Shown: positions 34,204 to 45,522 of the stretch, piece after piece
Layout: each line of letters begins with the position of its first letter
Numbering within the stretch: position 1 is the stretch's first letter
Source: Syncephalis fuscata
Taxonomy: Eukaryota > Zoopagomycota > Zoopagomycetes > Zoopagales > Piptocephalidaceae
Direction: 5' to 3'
DNA: 64,000 nucleotides
NCBI GenBank assembly: GCA_025786725.1
Contig: JAHLTZ010000035.1
Coordinates: 124,001-188,000, forward strand
Made by a program: the position numbers and the translations under genes
The notes under the pieces: model-generated
Told to the model about the DNA's origin: nothing
The model's input: only the letters and a program-made list of their open reading frames with translations
Databases searched by the model: none

Positions 34204-37200
34204 ATGGAAAGAAGGCCATCTAATAAAAAGATAGGCACCCACCGGGCCAGTCTATCTAATTCGTCCGAGCATGACGATTCGTCTCCAGACGATCAGAACT
34301 CTCCTCGTACCAGTGCCGATGGAGGCCATCGCCTGCAATTTACCGATGAGCCTCTAACGCCATTGGCACGTACCGAAAGTGCTATGCCCGGTGGTATTAC
34401 GATGAACTTTGGTGAGGTTAGCTCTGTCGATGTTGACGATGCAAAGTCAAGATACGCCGCACTAGGAAGAACTTTAAGTCACAACTCGGTCCGTCCTAGT
34501 ATCGGTAAAATAGAGGAGGGTGCTGCGCCCGCCGGCATCGACCTGGAAGAGTATCTTAACAATCGCTTGGACAAAGCGAAAGAGCTGGGTATTCGCCATA
34601 AAAGACTTGGTGTTGCTTTTCGAAATTTAACAGTTATTGGCAACTCAACCACTCGTGAGCATATCCAAACGTTTTGGACGCCATTCTACCGTCCTATGCG
34701 CGACCTGGGTGTGATGCTTCATCTTTTGCCAAAGCCAGATCCAGGCATTCCATTTGAAATTCTACACGATATTACTGGTTTGTGTGCGGATGGTGAAATG
34801 GTTTTAGTCCTGGGAAAACCGGGCTCGGGCTGCTCAACTTTACTGCGAGTCCTCGCCAATCATCGTCGCACTTACAAGGAAATTCGTGGTGCAGTCACCT
34901 ATGGTGGTATTCCAGCTGAAGAAATGGACCAATACAAAGGTGAAATCGCTTACAATCAAGAGGATGATGTTCATTACCCAACGGTAAATATAAAAGACCT
35001 TTATTTACCATTTTATTAATATTCTATTATAGCTCACAGTTAAAAATACACTTGAATTTGTTTGCAAGTGCCGTACACCAAGTGAAGAATACGTGAAAGA
35101 CCCCAAGACCTTTATTGATGAAATGGTTAACACCACTTGTCAAGTGTTTGGCTTAACACACTGCAAAAACACGCAAGTTGGCAATGCTATGATTCGAGGT
35201 GTGTCCGGCGGTGAACGTAAGCGTCTTTCTATTGCTGAACAAGTTGTCTCAATGGCCACGGTGGGCATTTGGGATGGCAGTACCAAGGGTCTTGATGCAT
35301 CGACAGCCTTGGACTTTGTTCGTTCGTTGCGTATTGCTTCTGATGTGCTGCAACGAACAACATTTGCCACGTTCTACCAAGCAAGTGAGAGTATCTACGA
35401 GCTGTTCGACAAGGTAATGGTGCTGGACCAAGGCTACTGTCTCTACTTCGGCCCCACGACTACCGCAAAGTCCTACTTTGAAGGCATTGGTCTCGAGTGT
35501 CCAGCTCGTATGACAACGCCCGACTTCTTAACGGGTGTTACGCAACTTCGTGAACGCACAATCCGCTCTGGCTTTGAAGATATGGTGCCGAAAACAGCTC
35601 AAGAATTTGACACGCAATTTAAAGCCAGTCCCGAGTACACCAACATTCTTCAAGAGATTGACACTTACGAGCATGGCCTTCAAGAAGAACGTCCTGATGT
35701 CGAATTTCGCGAAGCAGTCACACAAGCAAAACATAAAGGTGTTAAAAAGCGGTCAGCCTACATGACGCCTTATCGTCATCAGCTCATGGCTTGCTTGGCT
35801 CGTGAATTCCATTTGCTATATGGTGGCCGTGGTGAAACAATTACTCGTTTAGTTTCCAACACCATTAAAGCCATTATTATCGGCTCTCTCTTCTTTAAAC
35901 TTCCACTTGATAGCTCTGGCGCTTTCACTCGCGGTGGTGCTCTATTCGTTTCACTTCTTTTCAATGCTCTTTCCTCCCAATCTGAACTTCCAAAATCCTT
36001 TTTTGGTCGCGGTGTATTGTATAAACACAAATCGCTAGCGTTGTATCACCCTTCCGCTTTCTACATTGCTCAGGTTATTGCAGATGTTCCACGTCTTTTG
36101 CTATTCGTTGGGTCCTTCGCCCTTCTAATTTACTGGATGACGGGCTTCCACTCTACAGCAGCGGCATTTTTTACGTTTTTCTTTGCTCTTTTCGTTCTAT
36201 CGATGGCAATGACAGCACTGTTCAGATTGTTGGGTACAATTTCGCCAAACATCCAAATAGCCAATATTTTGCTGGTATTTTTCTTCTTTCTTTCCTTGTC
36301 TATGCCGGTTATATTATACCGCTGAAGGACATGAAAGGCTGGTTTATATGGATTCGATACATTAATCCATTGGCCTGGGGGCTTGAAGCGCTGCTGCTTA
36401 ACGAATTTAAAGACTTGACATTCCATTGCTCGCCACCCGCTTTACTCCCATACGGTCCAGGGTATGATGATTTGCGCTACAAGACCTGTACTCTTGCCGG
36501 TGCATCTCCCGGAAGCAATGAGGTATTAGGCCGCGATTACATGCGTACACAGCTTAGCGCACATGTATCGATGCTTTGGCCCGACATCGTCATTTCCATT
36601 GGCTTCTGGCTTCTATACATTGCATTACTTCAATTTGCATTGAAGTACTTGAATTTGGCAAGGGCGGCTACTCAACCAACATCTACAAAGCTCGTCTTCC
36701 AAAATCAACTCGCCATGGCAAGGAGATTGGTCCAGATGGCAAGCCAGTAGCCATCCGTCCCGGGTACGAAGGAGATATGAAAATGTCAGATGAATCGCTG
36801 CAACAAGCAAATATGGAACATCTTAATGAAGTACCTATTTCTTGTGGAACCATATAAGTTACACTGTGCCCTTTAAATCCGATCCCGGTGGTAAGCGAAG
36901 ACTGCTGGATAATATCGCTGGTTGGGTTCGTCCAGGAGAGCTGGTCGCTTTGATGGGCAGTAGCGGGGCTGGTAAAACAACTTTACTTGATGTGCTAGCT
37001 CAGCGCAAGTCGGTTGGTGTGGTCAACGGCGACATTCGCCTGCAGAACCACATACCAGGTGACGATTTCCGCCTGCTTACCGGTTATTGTGAACAGCTAG
37101 ATGTACATAATCCGTATGCTACAGTGCGTGAAACACTTCGCTTTTCTGCCAGTCTGCGCCAGCCACAAAGCGTAAGCACTGCTGAAAAGAATTCATATGT

Positions 37201-39141
37201 AGATTATATCATCAATCTACTTGAATTAAACAACATTGCCCATGCTATGATCGGTGAACTCGAGACTGGTCGGGGTATTTCTGCTGAAGAACGTAAGCGC
37301 GTATCCATTGCTATGGAACTTGTCGCTAAACCGACGATTCTTTTCTTGGATGAGCCGACATCTGGACTTGGTAAGCTAACCACTGCTTTAAGTATCTTAA
37401 CGCTAATTAAACGCTATCCATGTAATTAATAGATGCCCAAGCCTCGTTTACTATTGTATCGTTGATTAAACGACTTGCCGAGCAAGGACAAGCCATTATC
37501 TGTACAATTCATCAACCTTCCGCTATTCTTTTTGAACATTTCGACAAGTTATTGCTACTAGCTCGTGGTGGCAAAACAGTTTATTTCGGTAAAATTGGCA
37601 TGGACGCACGCATTCTAATCTCCTACTTTGAGCGCAATGGTGCGCCTGCATGTCCACCTACTGCAAATCCGGCCGAATATATTTTGGATGCAGTGGGCGC
37701 CGGCGTCTCAGCTTCTGTGTCACAAGACTGGCCCCAGATCTGGAACAGCTCCCCTGAAGCTAATGAAGTCCAGTTGGCCGTTGATCAATACGAAGCTGCT
37801 TGTGAACGTGCTGTTGCTGAAGAAGAGGCTCGAAACAAGAGAGAGCACAAGAAAAAGAAGAAGCCTGCCTCATACCAGACTAACAGTATTGTCCAAGCTA
37901 CTATTGTCGTTAAACGCATGATTCTTAATTACTGGCGTATGCCTGACTACAACTTTGGTCGTCTTCTTCATCAAGTTATTGTTGCACTCATTTTAGGCTT
38001 CACCTTTTACCGACTCGACTATAGCAAGGATGCACTGTTAAATAGATCCTTTGCTATTTTCCAAACATCTGTACTTGGTATTATCGTGGTCAATGATGTC
38101 ATGCCACAATTTTTCCAACAACGCACGCTATTCCGTCGCGAATCATCTGCCGGCTACTACTCTTGGTGGGTCTTTACAACAGCGATGATTGCTGCAGAAA
38201 TTCCCTACATTGTCTTTGAAGCAACTGTTTTCTTTGCCATCAACTTTTATCTTACCAACTACAACCCGGCATCGGATCGTGCAATTTACTTCTATTTGAT
38301 GTACATTGCATTTTCACTCTTTATGGCATTCCTTGGACAGGCCATGGCTGCAATGACGCCCAACCTGCCAGTTGCTATGCTTGTAGCGCCGTTTATAGCT
38401 TCGATGATGGGTAACTTTAGCGGTATTATGATTCCAGAAAGTGCTATGCCTACATTCTGGCGCCGATGGATGTACTGGGTCGATCCATATCATTATGCCA
38501 TTGAGGTAAGTAGACGTTGGTTTATATGCAATTATTTATAGCATTATGTTAACTATTTTATTTATTTATTTATTGTTTTATATTATAGGGCCTTATTACA
38601 AATGATATGTACGGCAAGAAGATTACGTGCAAAAACGAGGAATTCAATATTCTTCAGCCACCACCAGGCAAGTCTTGCGGCGAATATATGGCCAATTTCT
38701 TGAAAACCGGTCCTGGCTACATTAGTAATCCAAGTGCAACAAGCGATTGTCGCTACTGCCAGTACAAAATGGGCAATGAATTTTTTGAACCATTGGGCTG
38801 GGACTTTACACATCGCTGGCGCAACTTTGGCATTATTATCGCCTTTGCTGTGTTTAACATTTTCCTCGTCTATTTGTTTATGATCCGCTATCGTAACACA
38901 GGCCAAAAGTAAGTTGTTTATTTTATTTGTGTACATTTAAACTAACTAGCTATTATCTAGGATCAACAAAATTAAAAAATCAAGCGGAAAGGAACCAGCA
39001 GCTAGTGACCAAGTTGTGAATATGCCTGTCATAACAGCACCGATCCCCATGCGGGAAACGCCACAGCCAGAACCACAGCTTAACGATTTAGATGTCAGAG
39101 AGACTATCGATCGTACTGAAGTGTTCCACAATCTGGTATAA
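34204..39141 (+). CDS. Full-size PDR-type ABC transporter (ABCG)
   Basis: ATP-driven multidrug/lipid exporter of the plasma membrane with order NBD1-TMD1-NBD2-TMD2. Exons: 34204-34983, 35033-37370, 37433-38505, 38589-38908, 38961-39141. NBD1 has the fungal degenerate Walker [10 protein letters not shown], signature [13 protein letters not shown] and [15 protein letters not shown]2 has [25 protein letters not shown] and [14 protein letters not shown] (across an intron). TMD2 is followed by a Cys-rich loop (CRYC) and a last helix. About 1,560 residues. Exon 2 carries three shifts, near 36,270-36,300 (T-rich), 36,640-36,650 and 36,833-36,840. Each is repaired by one added base, and the flanking protein is well conserved, so I think the gene is intact in life. 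Confidence 0.9.
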
Positions 39142-39576
39142 TATTCTCTTTGTTTTTTCTTTCTCTCTCTCTCCCCTCATTGCATTGTGAGCAACTATTG
39201 CTCATTTAAAATTACCTTTATAGCGTTTAATAAAAGGAACTAGTATTTTTTAATTATGTTTTTATCACTTGTTTAATTGTTTAATAGGCTAACAAAGTAA
39301 GATTGTAAAAGTCAATTTAACATATTTAGTCTTTAATATTCATACTGGTTTATCTTCTTTAAATTACAAAGCAATTACAATATATTATTGTAATTTTTTA
39401 CTATTTAATTACTGTATTACTGTATAAATTATAATAATAATAATATATTTATAAAGCCAAAAAAATTTACTATCGTCTAATAATTATAATGCTTTATAGA
39501 TACAGATATTTATCATAGTTAGTATTATTACCGTCAATATCGTGTAAATGTTGTATGAAATGAGGAAACAAATTTA
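39142..39576. other. Convergent spacer between the ABC transporter and the methylase gene
   Basis: Starts with a CT-rich run (39,150-39,175), then AT-rich DNA with ATTA and TAA repeats. No gene seen. Confidence 0.45.
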
Positions 39577-42500
39577 TTAGCAAAGTTTCATAAATACGAG
39601 ATAGTATGCCTAAGTAATTAATTAATACAATCTAGTCTATTATTAATAATGATTCTATAATCTTACATGAACAATCGGCAAGTAGCGCTGCGGAGAATCC
39701 TCAGGCAAATCATTTATGTGTATTTCCTGATAATTCTTGTCCCATTTATATGGATCACGCGAATAGCCATTAGGCACGGTAACGACCAATTCTTTCAACT
39801 TTAATTGATCCGTTCGAAATGCTCGATTCATATCCTCAAGTACAAGCATTCCCAGCGGATAGAGTAATTGTTCTTGCGGGTCGGTCGAATTACTATTGCT
39901 AGAAACGTGCGGAATACGTACATCTTTCAATCCGACGATAAAAAAACCTGATACACATAAGTCAGCGTAAGCTTGTTGAGCCGCTTGAACAATACGACAA
40001 CGATAGGCAGCTAATTGCTCAAAAGTTGTGAAAAATGGTCGTTAATATCAGTATCTTCAATATGTGGTATAATAACAATTGTAAGTGGCACATTGCCATC
40101 CTCAATCGGTGGTGAGCCATACAGTAATTTCTCCAAATGAGGTACATCATTGGCATCATCACCCAAATCCGTAATAAGCCCTATAAACATAATTAAGAAT
40201 AATGAGTAAACTATTATATACAAATCTATTAACATTACCAGTGACATCAACATTTGATTATTTTCAACAATTTGTTTCTTGCGCCGTTCTTCGTATGTTG
40301 CTGGTGCAGAGTCACCTTCAGGTTCATTATCTAATACATCAATTATTAGTATTGCCTTATTATTTGTTATTAAATAACTTACGAGGTAGACTGGGCGATA
40401 TGGGCTGTTCATCAGTTTTCTACATAAATATTATCAAATTATTAGCCTTCCAAGCTTTAGTCAATCAATCGATCAATCAATCATCTTACCTTTAAACTGT
40501 CGTCATGGTATAAACAAATTTCCTTCCAATTTGTATCATCTTTGCCAAATCGTTCAACCTAACATTCATTGTAAATAACATAAAATGCATGTTAAACAAG
40601 TCGTTTACCATACGGGACATGCATAACTGCGAGAAGGTATAGTTGGTATCAGCTCTGAAAGTCCAGACTGTGCCCATAATGACACTTTGTCGACTAATCG
40701 GCAAGGCAGGTACACGTCGAAGTATTTGTTTTATTTCCGATGCTGTTGTCGATAAATCAGTAATATCTAAACAAACCATATTCAGTTTATTATTCACAAC
40801 AATACTAATGGTCATTATTACTACATACCTTCATCTAGCGCATAATAATCACCGGTGGGTCTATTGGTTATTTTACGCACGTAATGATAAACTCATGTGT
40901 AAAACATAGAAAATCATATTGAACACACAGAAATGTGCCAAGTCCAAACGCAGAACAATAACGCTGTCGTTTTACCACCTAAGCATTTACGTAATCATTT
41001 ACGTAATTAGATTCACCAGCTATTATAATCACTTCACATTTACCAATTCCTCCAATTGATAACCATTATCAATATACGTGCGTAATAAATCGAATCCAAC
41101 TGGAATATAAAAACAAAACTCTCGATTATCGCCAATACCAATGGTACATCTTCCGCCTGGTTTCAACAGTCTATCATCGCCGTTAATCAGATTGCTTTAT
41201 CAATTCCATATAATTTGTATGTACCTCCATGCTGTTTGTGCCACTTTGGCCATTTCTTGATAAAATTCCTGTGAATTAGCGAATCGTGATAAATCACCCT
41301 GTAAACCGGCCGAGTATTCAACACAGTCTTTATAAGGTGGATGTGATAGGACATGATCATAAGATCCATCAATAAACTGATTTCCTTCTAAATAGCGAGC
41401 ATCTGACTTTAGAATAATGGGCCGTAAATCGCCGGTAATTCCAAATTCTGGTGGTACAGCAAACGAACAGTTTTTTTGTGACAATGCCACTGCCGTCTGA
41501 TTTTATTCTATGAGTTAATAACAAAGCTAACCATTTCACTTTGGTTTATCTTACCGGATTGATATCAACGCCAACACATCTAAATAGAATAGTTTTAGTG
41601 TATTAATACATGTTCATCCAATCAAACGTAAACAGCTACCTTCGTTGCAGTAAAAACGACTCAATAGCATCAGTACCTCGACCAAGAAAGTTTGATAAAA
41701 TACGATCATTTTGACGTGTATATCGTAATAACGCTCTAATTATCATTAGCATATTGCAGTTACAATGCTATAATCTATTACCTTCTAACCGTTTGAGGTA
41801 GCCATGTTCCTATTATAATAATCATTAATGTTGATACGAATATTAGTACTAATAAGAAAATAATATATTTAATACTTGCCATGATAATCTGTACCGGAAT
41901 GCGTAGCCCCTATAGTTATCATCGATTACAATAAATATTACATTAAAGTTGACACCAATAATGGCACACTTACAACGTGGTGCTCTTCCAGGAATATCAA
42001 AGTAGGTTGAATCATATGGCAAAGAGTACATCTGGTGTTCTTCAGGACCGTATGATTCAAGATATTTGGCATTGGACTGAGTCTCTTCAAATCGGCCATC
42101 AGTATAACAACGACGGGTCAAATATGGATTATGCATGTAATCATCCACATCTCCTACGTAGCCTTCATGGCTAGTGAGTTGTTCTGCATTGCAGGAAGAG
42201 GCTGTTGTAGCTGCCATTGTTGCATTAGCCTCCTCATCCGGTAATGTTATTTTTGTTTGCAATGATGTGTCCTCTATTGATACTGATGAGAGTGGCGGTG
42301 GCGATGGCGGTGGTAGCAACAATGATGGTGGCGGCGAAGAACGTTCCGGCTCTAGTGCATCAATAGCATCAGCAATTGTAGCTGTTGTAGGCAGTGTGAT
42401 CTTGAACTGGCAAAACATCGCTCACACACTCGTACTCCATTAAATACTAAATATTATACATCATTTATTCATATTAGTATTTATCATATTGGTTGCATAT

Positions 42501-43702
42501 ATTTTTTATCGACTACTATTACTCACTCTTACGCCAAGTAGGTGATGCATCGGTCCAACAATAAGAACAACGAGTTACACGTGCAAATCGAACACCTCGC
42601 ATGCCCGTCCAATGTTTACGTTCTATTAAACATGTTAGCAACTAGCCAACTATCATAGCAATAGCTTAATTATCATACGTTTTTTAACAGGATTGGGTGT
42701 ATTGTTGGCAATAATGGTTTGATTAACGATCATATCCTTGCCTAAGTAAATGATACAATTCCGGTTATTAAAAGTACTATTTATTTAATTGTTACTTACT
42801 TTTACCTGTAAAGACATTTGATGTATGTTCATGATTCCATGGATCGGTCTCAGAAGTAAAGCACTATAATGGTAATAGCAATAGAATAATCATTTAATCC
42901 ATTCTTATTTACACTATTAGCCATTAATTACCTTGCTACATAAGTCATAAGTTTGAAAAAAGTCTTCACACTTTGTACAGCTGAACCACGTATCATCAAG
43001 TTGTGCATCACATCGATTACATGAAAATATATCAATATAAGTATCTAATAGTAGAAATTATTAAGTAATATAAATAGTGGCAATGTCTTTAACTCACCAA
43101 ATTTGTGATTTTTTACTTCATGTTGCGGACACCAAAAGACAATGCCTTGACGGAAATTTTCAATTGGTTTGCCCGTGCAACCTAAATGGAAACTTCTACG
43201 ACATTTTGGTTCAAAACAACCAATAGTTGCACCACGTTCTTGACAGCCAATACAGCGCTAAATATATCATATATATAATTTAGATAACCATGTATTAATA
43301 CATATATACATGTATACAAAATACTTACCAATTTCTTGCCACGCCGTACAGCAGCTGTTACATTATACCAAGTACCATCTAAAGCAACGTGTACTTCAGG
43401 TGAGAACCGAGCACAAGCATCGTGAACCCAAAAACGTTGACGAGCTAATTAAATAAAATTGATATTCAGCAAGAGCAACGCAAACAACAATAATGACTTA
43501 CCAGTTACTGCTTTAAGTAGTTCAGTATCCATAGCTGCTATTGTAATAGCAGTACTATCTTCATTGGCCGGTAATGGTGCCATTAGATCTGAATGTAAAT
43601 GACCTTGATGCTGCTGCTTATGACGACGTTGAGCTGATGAAAGTGTACGTATAGTTCTTTTCGACACTGTTTGTGGATCTTGCATAAGGAATGGATACGG
43701 AC
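39577..43702 (-). pseudogene. Zinc-finger/DNA-methylase gene, 3' part (split by retrotransposon)
   Basis: Continues the gene of 49,200-53,443. About 20 exons, several tiny (41555-41579, 41782-41809, 41880-41909). In order: the rest of the ePHD finger (FWVHDACARFSPEVH, CIGC, IGCFEPKCRRSFHLGC, FWCPQHE), a ZZ-like finger (CNRC...CTKCEDFF...LCSKCF), a GATA-like finger (CSYCWTDASPTW...VCERC), and a methylase. The methylase shows TWLPQTVRRALLRYT, motif I FLGRGTDAIE, CVGVDINP, motif IV SHPPYKDCVEYS, then LLKPGGRCTIGIGDNRE and KRQRYCSAFGLGTFL. This is the layout of prokaryotic DNA N6-adenine/N4-cytosine methylases. The stop is at 39,577 after a last 33-nt exon. Frame shifts near 40,030, 40,880 and 42,412, and one splice phase near 40,239, each need one added base. 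Separated from its promoter here. Confidence 0.8.
43698..43702. repeat. Target-site duplication, left copy (CGGAC)
   Basis: CGGAC directly before the 5' LTR, repeated directly after the 3' LTR at 49,200-49,204. Five bases is the usual size for Ty3/Gypsy integration. Confidence 0.95.
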
Positions 43703-43895
43703 TGTGGCGACATATTCAGAACACGTGGTACACGGGTACCACGTAATCGATGTGTCAAGCCAGCTATAAAAGCTGGAATATTTACATTTATTAATAAAGT
43801 AGTTCAATCCTAAGAAAAACCTTTTATTACAAGATCCTAGTGTTTTATCTACCTTGCCGTATTACTCAGTCCCCCTTCATAATAGTAATACGACA
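43703..43895 (+). repeat. 5' LTR, 193 bp
   Basis: Begins TGTGGCG and ends ACGACA (TG...CA). As far as I can read, it is identical base for base to the 3' LTR. It contains a perfect hairpin ACGTGGTAC-ACGG-GTACCACGT (43,723-43,744) and a TATA box framed by its own hairpin, CCAGC-TATAAAA-GCTGG (43,760-43,776), plus AATAAA-like words for 3' processing. Confidence 0.95.
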
Positions 43896-43897
43896 AT

Positions 43898-43909
43898 TGG
43901 TGGAGGACC
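43898..43909 (+). other. Putative primer-binding site
   Basis: TGGTGGAGGACC starts two bases after the 5' LTR and opens with the TGG expected to pair with a tRNA CCA end. I cannot name the tRNA. Confidence 0.5.
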
Positions 43910-43910
43910 T

Positions 43911-43934
43911 GGGCAGTTTGCCCATAAACTGCCC
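43911..43934 (+). promoter_or_regulatory. Leader hairpin of the retrotransposon
   Basis: Perfect 9-bp stem GGGCAGTTT / AAACTGCCC with a six-base loop, directly behind the primer site. The place suits a packaging or dimerisation signal; that role is inferred. Confidence 0.5.
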
Positions 43935-44062
43935 GTTCGCGTAGTCCCAATACTACAGATATAACACTATTTGATAGTCTCTACCATCGTAACATTCATA
44001 TTCATTCTCGTACCTCACTTCCATCAAATCATCTCATTGTTCATTGTTCATTGTTAATAACC

Positions 44063-45511
44063 ATGTCTAGTATAACCCGTTCTGGTCGTAGTACGCGTAA
44101 CTCAGCAGCCGCAATGGCTACTGACGAGCCGGTACCCGACAATATGTCCGAAGTAAGCGGTACTGATGAAGTAGCATCAACTGAAACAGAAGAAACCGTT
44201 GATGAAGTCGTCCAAGTTGACCAACCAATAGCTACGGTTCAACAACAAGAAAATATTACTAGTACTCGTCCGGTGACATTCGCTACTCCAATCGATACAC
44301 CTACTGATACTAATAACTTAACGGTAGCTGTACCCGTCGCTAGTCAAGCATTAGTAGATAACTTATTACGCACCATTCTAAATCCTACCAACGGACTCAC
44401 TGTTCACCAAACAGCTCAATTGACAATGTCGCTGGTACACGCTTTTCGACAACTCAACCCAGGAGACCCAAATCCTCCAATTCCTACCTACACACCAGCT
44501 CCACAGTTCACTGTAGAAACGCCTGGCACTGCCCCAATTGCAGAACTTGGTCCACCTGACAACAACACCACACCCACACGCATCAACAGACGAGTGTCCA
44601 TTTCGTCCATAGATTCGGACGACTCTGACACCACATCCATCACCTCATCTTTCCCTTCCATTGCAGATAGTCAGCCTGAACCTGTTGCTGTTGTACCACC
44701 TGTGGTCACACAGCCACCCGACTTGAGTGTCCCTCAAGTGATGACTAAACTACCAAAAATGGATATTGACAAACTAGATTTTAAAGCGGATCCTTTTGAA
44801 TGGCTGCGTAGCTTCCACTTGATTGCTGGTTTGTCAGGATGGGATGAACCCACGAAATGCAGTCGATTGATGTACGGTCTGCGTGACCGCGAGAATGCAT
44901 GGTGCCTACTCAATATGCCGCGTGTCCAATCGTACCAGCCTGGCCTATTCGCGACGTTAGTAAAGGAGTTAGAGATTAAATGGTGTGCTGGTGATCCAAA
45001 AGAAGCGTTGAAAAACAAATTTTACTTACTTCGCTTAAACGACAAAGAAACATTATTCGAATACGCCGATAGAGTTGAAAGAGCTGGTACCAATGCCAAA
45101 AGGACGCCTAGACAAATTTGGAAACAGATCAAAATCGGTTCTAACGACTACGTCCGCAGCAATGTCCGCTCGTTACGAATCCGTTCTATCGATGACTTTC
45201 GATCTGTTGGTCATAGTATTGAATTAGGAAGATACACCCATAAGTTACTGCATGCGGCTAAGGCCAGCATAAACGTTGTTACTAATGACCAATCTCTGTC
45301 CGTGTCCAAGACGGCACCCAATGCAATGCAAGTAGGTACCCGTTCCGGCAATAACCGTCGCCCCAAACAACAGCCAGCTACACGTCGCTTCCCTTGTACC
45401 CTCTGTGATGATACGAATCACTACACGCATCAATGTCCAAATTTAGCCACTGCCCGTGCATCGATAACCAGTAAACTACCTGCTGGTGATGCCAAACAGG
45501 CGGAAAACTAA
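44063..45511 (+). CDS. gag: Retrotransposon Gag protein
   Basis: 482 residues from ATG 44,063. Structural protein of the virus-like particle. The N-terminal half is Thr/Pro/Asp-rich and probably unstructured. Residues about 230-400 form the capsid-like helical region (FEWLRSFHLIAGLSGWDE; ALKNKFYLLRLNDKETLFEY). A CCHC zinc knuckle (CTLCDDTNHYTHQC) near residue 455 would bind RNA. The frame ends 11 bases before the first pol ATG. No damage seen. Confidence 0.9.
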   Translation: MSSITRSGRSTRNSAAAMATDEPVPDNMSEVSGTDEVASTETEETVDEVVQVDQPIATVQQQENITSTRPVTFATPIDTPTDTNNLTVAVPVASQALVDNLLRTILNPTNGLTVHQTAQLTMSLVHAFRQLNPGDPNPPIPTYTPAPQFTVETPGTAPIAELGPPDNNTTPTRINRRVSISSIDSDDSDTTSITSSFPSIADSQPEPVAVVPPVVTQPPDLSVPQVMTKLPKMDIDKLDFKADPFEWLRSFHLIAGLSGWDEPTKCSRLMYGLRDRENAWCLLNMPRVQSYQPGLFATLVKELEIKWCAGDPKEALKNKFYLLRLNDKETLFEYADRVERAGTNAKRTPRQIWKQIKIGSNDYVRSNVRSLRIRSIDDFRSVGHSIELGRYTHKLLHAAKASINVVTNDQSLSVSKTAPNAMQVGTRSGNNRRPKQQPATRRFPCTLCDDTNHYTHQCPNLATARASITSKLPAGDAKQAEN

Positions 45512-45522
45512 ATGGGACGTCG

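Noticed and set aside
36270-36850. Programmed ribosomal frameshifting as the reason for the breaks in the ABC gene
   Set aside because: Sites lack slippery heptamers in the right phase and three would be needed in one gene; the same one-sided pattern occurs in unrelated genes, so sequence error is simpler.
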